A stretch of 36,354 nt of DNA, from contig JAFGEI010000010.1 of the NCBI GenBank assembly GCA_016931695.1, forward strand, positions 1 through 36,354, in the 5' to 3' direction. Every line of letters starts with the position of its first letter. Position 1 is the first letter of the stretch. This document shows, piece by piece, positions 31,124-36,354 of this stretch. Both the position numbers and the translations under genes were made by a program. The notes beneath the pieces are model-generated. The model was not told the DNA's origin and did not search any database. It was given only the letters and a program-made list of their open reading frames with translations. This DNA is from Anaerolineae bacterium. Lineage in GTDB: Bacteria; Chloroflexota; Anaerolineae; B4-G1; DUEL01.

Positions 31124-33420
31124 CGCACCTCCAGCGTCGTCAGGGGGATGACGTCGTCGGGGAAGCGGTTCCCCTCGGCGTCCGTCGCCGTCACGCGCGC
31201 CGCAGCGGCGGGGTCGTACAGCCCGGCCTGCAGGCGGTACGAGCCGGGGGGCAGGGAGGGGGGGAGTGCGAGCCGGTGCGGGGAGCGGACGACGTCGCCG
31301 GGGGCCCACCAGGAAGTGGGATAGGCGCCGTCGAGGGGCGGGGCGTCGACCTGGGCGACGAGGTGGCCCTGGGCATCGACCAGGTGGACAAAGGCGGTAT
31401 AGTCGGCCGGCGGCGTGGCCTCGGTGCGCCAGACCAGGGTGACGGTGAGGGTCGCGCCGGGCGCGGCGCGGGCGGGGGAGAGGGCCGCGCCGACAAAGTG
31501 GATCGCCGTCCCCATCTGCGCCCCGACGGGGACGTCCACCTGCTCGGAGGGCGGCTCGGCCGGGCGCAGCGGGACGACGTCGAGCAGCAGCGTCCCCGGC
31601 CATGGCTCGCCGGAGGGGATGAGCAGCGGCAGCGCTTCCTCCCCCTGCCGTCGCAGCCCGGCTTCCAGCGCCATCAGCGCCGGGGCCTCGGCCCCCGCCT
31701 CCACCGGCAGCAGGTAGCGGTCGCTGTAGATGACGCCCGGCTCCCACAGGCTGGTCGGCAGGGCGCCGCCGCCGGGGTAGCCGTCAAAGCCGGCGACGCG
31801 CTCGCCGTCCCGCCCCAGCAGCCGGACGTGGGCGACGTAGCTGTCCGCCGCCGGGGCCTGCGCCCGCCAGTAGAGGTACACCGGCACCCGGTCGCCCGGC
31901 TGGGCGGCCCCGGCGTCGATCCGCCCGCCGACGAGCTGGAGCGGCGTCCCGGCCACGGTGACGTCGAAGCGGGTCAGGTCCGGCGGCAGCTCTGCTTCCG
32001 TCAGCGATCGGGGGAGGGCGTAGGCGGGCAGGACGAACAGGAACAGCGCCGCCAGCGTGGCGGCGAGGTGGCTGCCGGCGAGCAGTAGCGCCAGGGGGGC
32101 GGCGGACCGCGCCTGCAAAGCCCGCTGCCATACGTGGGTCAACCCCAGCATCAGCAGCGTCGACGCGGCGGCGATGGCCGGAAAGAGGTAGCGGCCCTGC
32201 GCGCCGAGCACGATCATGATAAAGCGGTAGACCGAGCCAAAGACGAGGAGGAAGGACACAGAGACGACGACCAGCCCGGCCTGCGTCTCCAGCGGCATCC
32301 GCCGCCGCGTCCACTGTTCGAGCAGCAGGAAAAAGAGGCCGATCACGGCCAGCCGCACCAGTACCCACCACATGCGATACATCCACGCGGCGACAGGGAC
32401 GTTGAACCAGCCGAACATGGCCCAATACGAAACCTCGAGCCCTTCCAGCTGGGGGATGACCGCCAGGATACCGATCGGCTCGGCGCGGACGGTCTCGGTG
32501 TGGCTCAGCCAGGCGTCGACGCCCATCACCTCGCCGTAGAGGGCCGCGTTGCGGCCGAACCACCAGCCGCAGACGAGGGCGGCGGCGGCGAAAAGGATGA
32601 GGCTGTTGATCAGCAGCGGGCGGAGCGCAGGGCGCAGGTTGCGCGGGCTGAATTGCGAACTGCGCGCGGCGTCCAAGACGAGGGCCAGGGCGACGGCGGG
32701 GGCCAGCGTGACGCCGCTCAGCTTGGAGAGCACCGCCAGGCCGAGGGCGACGCCCAACAGCGCGATCCCGCGGTGGGAGAGGCCGCGCACGGCCAGCCGG
32801 GCCGCGCCCCAGATGACCAGCGCGCCAAAGGCGGCGACGGCGGCGTCGTTGCTCACCCGCGCGCCGGTAAAGACCAGCATGGGCGTAAAGGCGGTCAGCG
32901 CCGCCGCGCCCAAGGCCAGCCAATGCCGCTGTCGGCGCTGACCGCCCCCCAGCTCCCACGCCGTGCCGTACGTGCCCGCGACCGCCAGCGCCCCCAGCAG
33001 CGTCGAGACCAGGCGGGCGACGTGGATGGTCAGCGGGGTGCCGCGCCACGGAAATGCTTCGGCGGCGGTGTGGACCAGGAAATTCTTGTTGCCCACCGAA
33101 CCGGGGTAGCCGTTGGCGTGGTAGGGGTTTCGCCAGGCCCAGTCGAGAAAGTCGACGTCGTCCGGCACCCAAAAGGTGGCGGCAGCGGAGAGGGCATAGT
33201 AGAGCGGAGGGTGGCTGGCGACGTAGCCGGTGACCCGCTCGCCGGAGGGGGTGCCCTGGACCGGCAGCCCCCGGCCCTCGGTCAGTTCGTGGATGTAGGC
33301 GTAATGGCCGTTCTCGTCCGGCGATTCAAAGATGGGGATCGTCGCCCCGTAGAGGACGGCGACGGCGACGTAGAGGGCCACGACGAGCGCCAGTTTCCAG
33401 TGGTCGCGCAATGGGTTCAT
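31120..33420 (-). CDS. GT-C-type multi-span membrane protein with two C-terminal beta-sandwich modules (paralogue)
   Basis: 766 residues. About ten spans in the first ~450 residues with the same blocks as the downstream paralogue: TIPIFESPDENGHYAYIHEL (acidic first-loop motif), ASHPPLYYALSAAATFW, NKNFLVHTAAEAFPWRGTPL and TAFTPMLVFTGARVSNDAAV. Two C-terminal modules follow (QLVGGRIDAGAAQPGDRVPV and HFVGAALSPARAAPGATLTV, the latter ending PPGSYRLQAGLYDPAAA). The ATG at 33420 abuts the upstream stop at 33421 with no gap. It is a probable glycosyltransferase acting on a lipid-linked sugar at the outer face of the membrane; the annotation DUF2142 or GT39-like would be equally fair. Confidence 0.82.
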   Translation of the reverse strand: MNPLRDHWKLALVVALYVAVAVLYGATIPIFESPDENGHYAYIHELTEGRGLPVQGTPSGERVTGYVASHPPLYYALSAAATFWVPDDVDFLDWAWRNPYHANGYPGSVGNKNFLVHTAAEAFPWRGTPLTIHVARLVSTLLGALAVAGTYGTAWELGGGQRRQRHWLALGAAALTAFTPMLVFTGARVSNDAAVAAFGALVIWGAARLAVRGLSHRGIALLGVALGLAVLSKLSGVTLAPAVALALVLDAARSSQFSPRNLRPALRPLLINSLILFAAAALVCGWWFGRNAALYGEVMGVDAWLSHTETVRAEPIGILAVIPQLEGLEVSYWAMFGWFNVPVAAWMYRMWWVLVRLAVIGLFFLLLEQWTRRRMPLETQAGLVVVSVSFLLVFGSVYRFIMIVLGAQGRYLFPAIAAASTLLMLGLTHVWQRALQARSAAPLALLLAGSHLAATLAALFLFVLPAYALPRSLTEAELPPDLTRFDVTVAGTPLQLVGGRIDAGAAQPGDRVPVYLYWRAQAPAADSYVAHVRLLGRDGERVAGFDGYPGGGALPTSLWEPGVIYSDRYLLPVEAGAEAPALMALEAGLRRQGEEALPLLIPSGEPWPGTLLLDVVPLRPAEPPSEQVDVPVGAQMGTAIHFVGAALSPARAAPGATLTVTLVWRTEATPPADYTAFVHLVDAQGHLVAQVDAPPLDGAYPTSWWAPGDVVRSPHRLALPPSLPPGSYRLQAGLYDPAAAARVTATDAEGNRFPDDVIPLTTLEVR
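31128..31132 (-). promoter_or_regulatory. Ribosome-binding site that fixes a GTG start
   Basis: GGAGG on the minus strand, 4 bases before GTG 31123, within the last codons of the upstream gene. It favours GTG 31123 over ATG 31108, which would be 19 bases away. Confidence 0.6.
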
Positions 33421-36183
33421 CTATTCACCGATTTCGATCTCTTGCAGCAGCACGTAGCCGTCGGGCAAGAGCTCTCCCTGTACCACCGGCAGCAGCCGCG
33501 GGCCATCGGGGACGTAGAGGCCGACGGTCAGCTGGTAGCGGCCGGGCGGCGCCCCGCTGAGGGAGATGAGGTGGGGATCGACGATCACCTCCCCGGCGCG
33601 CCAGGTCGTCGTGGGCCGGGTCCAGTTGACGGGCGCGCTGTCGTCCTGGGCGACGGGCGGCTGGCCCGGATTCCAGACGTGGACAAAGACGTGGTAGTAG
33701 CCGTCGGGCGGCGCTTCCGCCTGCCAGTAGAGGGTGACGGTCAGCTCGTCCCCCTCCCGCTCCAGGTCGTAGCCGCGCAGGCGCACCGCCTCGCCGAACC
33801 AGGTGTCCTCCAGGCGGTGATCGATGGTGGGGGGAAGTTCGCTGCTGATGGGCAGCGCCTCCACGCGGGCCAGGCCGACGGTGGCCCACTCCCGGCTCCC
33901 GTACCAGCAGCGGAGCGGTAGGTTGTCCCCGTCCTCGTTGGACAGGGCGACTTGTACCCGGTACAGGCCGCTGGGCAGGTCGGACGGCAGGGGGAGGGCC
34001 ATCTGGCCCGCTACCTGGTCACCGGCCTGCCAGGCGGTAGTGGGAAATCCGGCGGCGCTGGGCAGCAGTTCGGCGCTGGCGACCTCACGCTGCAGCAGGT
34101 CGGTGAGCCGGACGCGCAGGCGGTAGTCGCCGCTGGGAGCAGCGGCGGCCCGCCAGGTGAGGGTGCCCCACAGCGGGGCCCCGGCGCGAAATGGGCCGTC
34201 GGCCAGGTCGGCGGCCAGCAGTTCGACGTCGCCCGTGAAGCGGGCGCAGGGGGGGGCGGCGGCGGTGGGCGGTTCGGCGGGACGGCTCACGACGAACGTG
34301 CCGACGGTCATTGGCGAGCGCAGGCCGATTGGCTCCACTTCTATCGTGTAAGCGATGGGCGGCATGTCGTCCGGCAGCGGCAGGCGAAACTCGGTCTGCA
34401 CCAAGCGGGCCACGGGCCAGTCGGCGAGGGGATAGAAGGGCAGCACCTCCTCGGTCCGCTCCCACCAGACAAATCCCGCTGCGTCCCGCAGCTTGACCGC
34501 CAGCACGAGGGGGCGGTCCGGCAGGTTCCCCCGCACCTGCCAGTAGAGGTCCAACCAGCCGCTCTCTCCGGCTGCGGCGTGGTGGACCTGCAGGCCGGCC
34601 AGCTGCAGCGATCCCTCCACGCGGTCCATCGGCTGAACGCCGTCCGGCAGCCGGTCCAGGAGCGGCGGGCCGTCGTCGTAGGCAGCAACCGCGACGTAGG
34701 TCCACCACGATTCGAACCCCTCCTGGTAGACCTTGAAGAGGTGGGTGTCGGCCCAATTGGGCAGGAAATCCTGGGGAAAGTAGGTCGGCGGCGGGCCGTA
34801 GAGGAACCAGATGCGGTCGTATTCCTGCGACCAGGCCGCAAGCTCGGCTGCCGCCCGTTCCGTGTCCTCGCTGTTGTGATAGTGGGGGATGACGGTCTCG
34901 GGGTAGGGGCCGTCGTAATAGTAGTCGAAGGTGAGGCGGATGACCGGGCTGTGCAGGACGACGGCGTCCCCCGGCCGGGCCCGTTCCTGGATGTACTGCA
35001 CCGCCCCGCGGACGTCGTCCTTCCAAAAGGCGCGGGCGGTAAAGATGTCGTAACAGGCCTGCCCGCGGAGGAAAAGGAGGACGAGCAGCAGTATCGCCAG
35101 CCCAGGCCACGAGCGGCGGCGCATGGTGGTCAACCCCTGGGCGACGAGCAGCTCCCACGCCGGGCTGATGACAATCAGGTGGCGCGGGTTCATATAGTTG
35201 GGGCGGACGAACGAGAGCGCGTACTGGATCAGGGCGGGCAGCAGTAGGTAGCCCAGGATGACGGCCCAGGCCCGCTGCCGCTGCCTGGCGTCGAGCATCA
35301 GCGCGCCGATGGCGGCCATGGCCAGGAAGGGGGCAACTTGCCACAGGGGGCGGACGAAGGATTCGCCCAGTCCCAGGCTGAAAGAGCTGATTGCTTCGGC
35401 GGCAATGTTGTCGAGGGAGTGGTAGCCAAAGGCAAACGGCTTGTCCAGTTGGACGGTGCGCCAGAGGTAGGGGGCCAGGGGGATCAAGGCCACCAGCAGG
35501 ACGGCGGCCGCAATTGCCACCTCCCGCGGGCGCGTGCGCAGGCGAGCGGCGGCGTAGAGCAGCCCTTCAAAGGCGAGCAGGAAAAAGCCCGAGTAGTGCG
35601 TGTAGAGCAGGAGCAGGGTGACCAGGCCAAAGGCGAGGAAATCGCGGCGGCGGGCGTTTCCCAGCAGCGGCAGCAGGGCGACGATGGAGGCGAGGCTGAG
35701 GGCGAGGACCCAGGTGTACATGCGCGCCTCCTGGGCGTACCAGAGGTAGAAGGGGGAACTGGAGGCCAGCAGCGCCGCCCAGAAGCCCGCCTCCCGGCTC
35801 AGCAGGCGGCGGCCCAGGGTGTAAAAGAGGGGTAAGGCCAGCACCGCCGCCGCGGCGGAGGGAAATCGAAGCGCGAATTCGCTCTGGCCAGCGAGGGGAA
35901 GCCAAAAGTGGAGCGCCAGGAAGTAGAACGGCGGGTGCAGGTCGGGGGTGGGGATCGTCTCGCCTACTGGCCCGGCGCCGTCATAGTAATTGGCGCCGGT
36001 TGGGATCAGGTTCAGGTTGCAAAAGATGCTGCTCACCGGCTGCTCGGCGCGGCAGAAGGTGAGCCCCTCGTCGCTCCAGAGGCTCTTGTCGCCCAGGTTG
36101 TGCAGGTAGAGGGCAAAAGCCGCTGCGACGAGCAGCACCATGCCCCACCGTGTCCAATGGCATGCTTTCAATCGCTTGGGCAT
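33421..36183 (-). CDS. ArnT/PMT-like glycosyltransferase with C-terminal beta-sandwich modules
   Basis: 920 residues from ATG 36183 (AAGGGG about 5 bases upstream). The open frame to 36270 enters a palindromic repeat and is rejected. The GT-C hallmarks are clear: GDKSLWSDEGLTFCRAEQPV with the catalytic-type aspartate in the first loop, DLHPPFYFLALHFWLPLAGQ, LRFPSAAAAVLALPLFYTLG and PFYLWYAQEARMYTWVLALS, with about twelve spans to residue ~400. A large extracytoplasmic part follows with at least two modules of the kind found in the two downstream genes (RLRGYDLEREGDELTVTLYW; PPGRYQLTVGLY). It probably moves a sugar from a polyprenyl carrier onto an envelope acceptor. First gene of the glycan block within the window. 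Confidence 0.85.
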   Translation of the reverse strand: MPKRLKACHWTRWGMVLLVAAAFALYLHNLGDKSLWSDEGLTFCRAEQPVSSIFCNLNLIPTGANYYDGAGPVGETIPTPDLHPPFYFLALHFWLPLAGQSEFALRFPSAAAAVLALPLFYTLGRRLLSREAGFWAALLASSSPFYLWYAQEARMYTWVLALSLASIVALLPLLGNARRRDFLAFGLVTLLLLYTHYSGFFLLAFEGLLYAAARLRTRPREVAIAAAVLLVALIPLAPYLWRTVQLDKPFAFGYHSLDNIAAEAISSFSLGLGESFVRPLWQVAPFLAMAAIGALMLDARQRQRAWAVILGYLLLPALIQYALSFVRPNYMNPRHLIVISPAWELLVAQGLTTMRRRSWPGLAILLLVLLFLRGQACYDIFTARAFWKDDVRGAVQYIQERARPGDAVVLHSPVIRLTFDYYYDGPYPETVIPHYHNSEDTERAAAELAAWSQEYDRIWFLYGPPPTYFPQDFLPNWADTHLFKVYQEGFESWWTYVAVAAYDDGPPLLDRLPDGVQPMDRVEGSLQLAGLQVHHAAAGESGWLDLYWQVRGNLPDRPLVLAVKLRDAAGFVWWERTEEVLPFYPLADWPVARLVQTEFRLPLPDDMPPIAYTIEVEPIGLRSPMTVGTFVVSRPAEPPTAAAPPCARFTGDVELLAADLADGPFRAGAPLWGTLTWRAAAAPSGDYRLRVRLTDLLQREVASAELLPSAAGFPTTAWQAGDQVAGQMALPLPSDLPSGLYRVQVALSNEDGDNLPLRCWYGSREWATVGLARVEALPISSELPPTIDHRLEDTWFGEAVRLRGYDLEREGDELTVTLYWQAEAPPDGYYHVFVHVWNPGQPPVAQDDSAPVNWTRPTTTWRAGEVIVDPHLISLSGAPPGRYQLTVGLYVPDGPRLLPVVQGELLPDGYVLLQEIEIGE

Positions 36184-36212
36184 GATTCCCCTTGTCTCCG
36201 TGTCATCTCTAG

Positions 36213-36218
36213 ATTGTA
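36213..36218 (-). promoter_or_regulatory. Possible -10 box upstream of the glycan block
   Basis: TACAAT on the minus strand, 29 bases before ATG 36183. No good -35 is present at 16-18 bases; a Pribnow-like box is common in AT-rich gaps. Confidence 0.25.
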
Positions 36219-36233
36219 GGGCGCATTTATTAG

Positions 36234-36353
36234 TTGGGGGAGCTCTAGATGATCTCGGAATTTCTGCCACGAATTAACACGAATTTCACGAATTTTCTAC
36301 CTTTTTTCGTGTTAATTCGTGTAATTCGCGGCTGATTTTTAACGCTCCCCCAA
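36234..36353. repeat. 120-bp imperfect inverted repeat with AATTCGTG-type core
   Basis: The ends are exact 10-bp inverted repeats (TTGGGGGAGC at 36234-36243, GCTCCCCCAA at 36344-36353), and inside lies a 15-bp exact pair (CACGAATTAACACGA at 36268-36282 with its complement at 36307-36321). The AT-rich core, built of repeated CACGAATT words, contrasts sharply with the flanking GC-rich DNA. It may be a dispersed non-autonomous repeat. The window ends one base later, so a flanking duplication cannot be checked. Confidence 0.7.
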
Positions 36354-36354
36354 G

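Noticed and set aside
31124-31747. N-terminal extension of the GT-C-type protein at 28886
   Set aside because: The stretch is arginine/alanine-rich shadow of the upstream paralogue. The GTGA overlap and GGAGG site support GTG 31123.
1-36354. CRISPR arrays, tRNA or rRNA genes, prophage or integrase genes
   Set aside because: No regularly spaced direct repeats, no tRNA- or rRNA-like segments and no recombinase or phage proteins were recognised on either strand.

Overview
The window is 36.4 kb of GC-rich DNA (roughly 60-65% G+C by eye) in which every gene I can support lies on the minus strand, so transcription runs from high to low coordinates. Twenty-three protein genes fill almost all of it; the longest gap is about 290 bases (22244-22529). 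No RNA gene and no CRISPR array was seen. The gene style (large families of multi-GAF sensor proteins, glycosyltransferases with C-terminal beta-sandwich modules, HypD/HypE next to envelope genes) suggests a Chloroflexota bacterium of the Anaerolineae/Caldilineae kind. That assignment is inference from protein character; no marker gene is present.

Reading in the direction of transcription. (1) 36183-27345 is an envelope glycan block: three large multi-span GT-C-type membrane proteins with repeated extracytoplasmic modules, then an O-antigen-ligase-like polymerase. (2) 27348-24386 holds hypD and hypE ([NiFe]-hydrogenase cyanide-ligand maturation) and uppP (undecaprenyl-diphosphate phosphatase), tightly packed with the glycan block. 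(3) 24363-22530 holds a PstS-like substrate-binding lipoprotein and two stand-alone receiver-domain response regulators. The regulators have their own promoter-like sequence with a Pho-box-like direct repeat, and an intrinsic terminator follows them. (4) 22243-19019 holds a membrane sensor histidine kinase (dCache-HAMP-GAF-HisKA-HATPase) and an orphan ParA-type ATPase. (5) 18827 to the left edge is an array of nine paralogous membrane-anchored GAF-domain proteins (the last cut by the window edge), interrupted only by a VTT/DedA-type membrane protein and a class I methyltransferase. Most junctions in the array overlap or nearly overlap.

The array is the most unusual part. The eight complete members share a cytoplasmic plan: signalling coiled coil, conserved GAF, linker, second GAF (up to four GAFs in all), and a conserved C-terminal helix-strand tail that looks like the first part of another GAF domain. 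The N-terminal membrane sensor is swapped between three unrelated types. None carries a recognisable output domain (no kinase, GGDEF, EAL, phosphatase, HTH or MCP hairpin). The only phosphotransfer proteins are the kinase and the two receivers just upstream. My working hypothesis is that the array proteins form hetero-oligomeric membrane receptors that feed the kinase, possibly with ParA positioning the complex.

A second notable item is a 131-bp palindromic element at 18849-18979. It is bounded exactly by an 8-bp direct repeat and its ends begin GTAA, as expected of a non-autonomous IS66-type miniature element. It is inserted just upstream of the first array gene, next to its ribosome-binding site.
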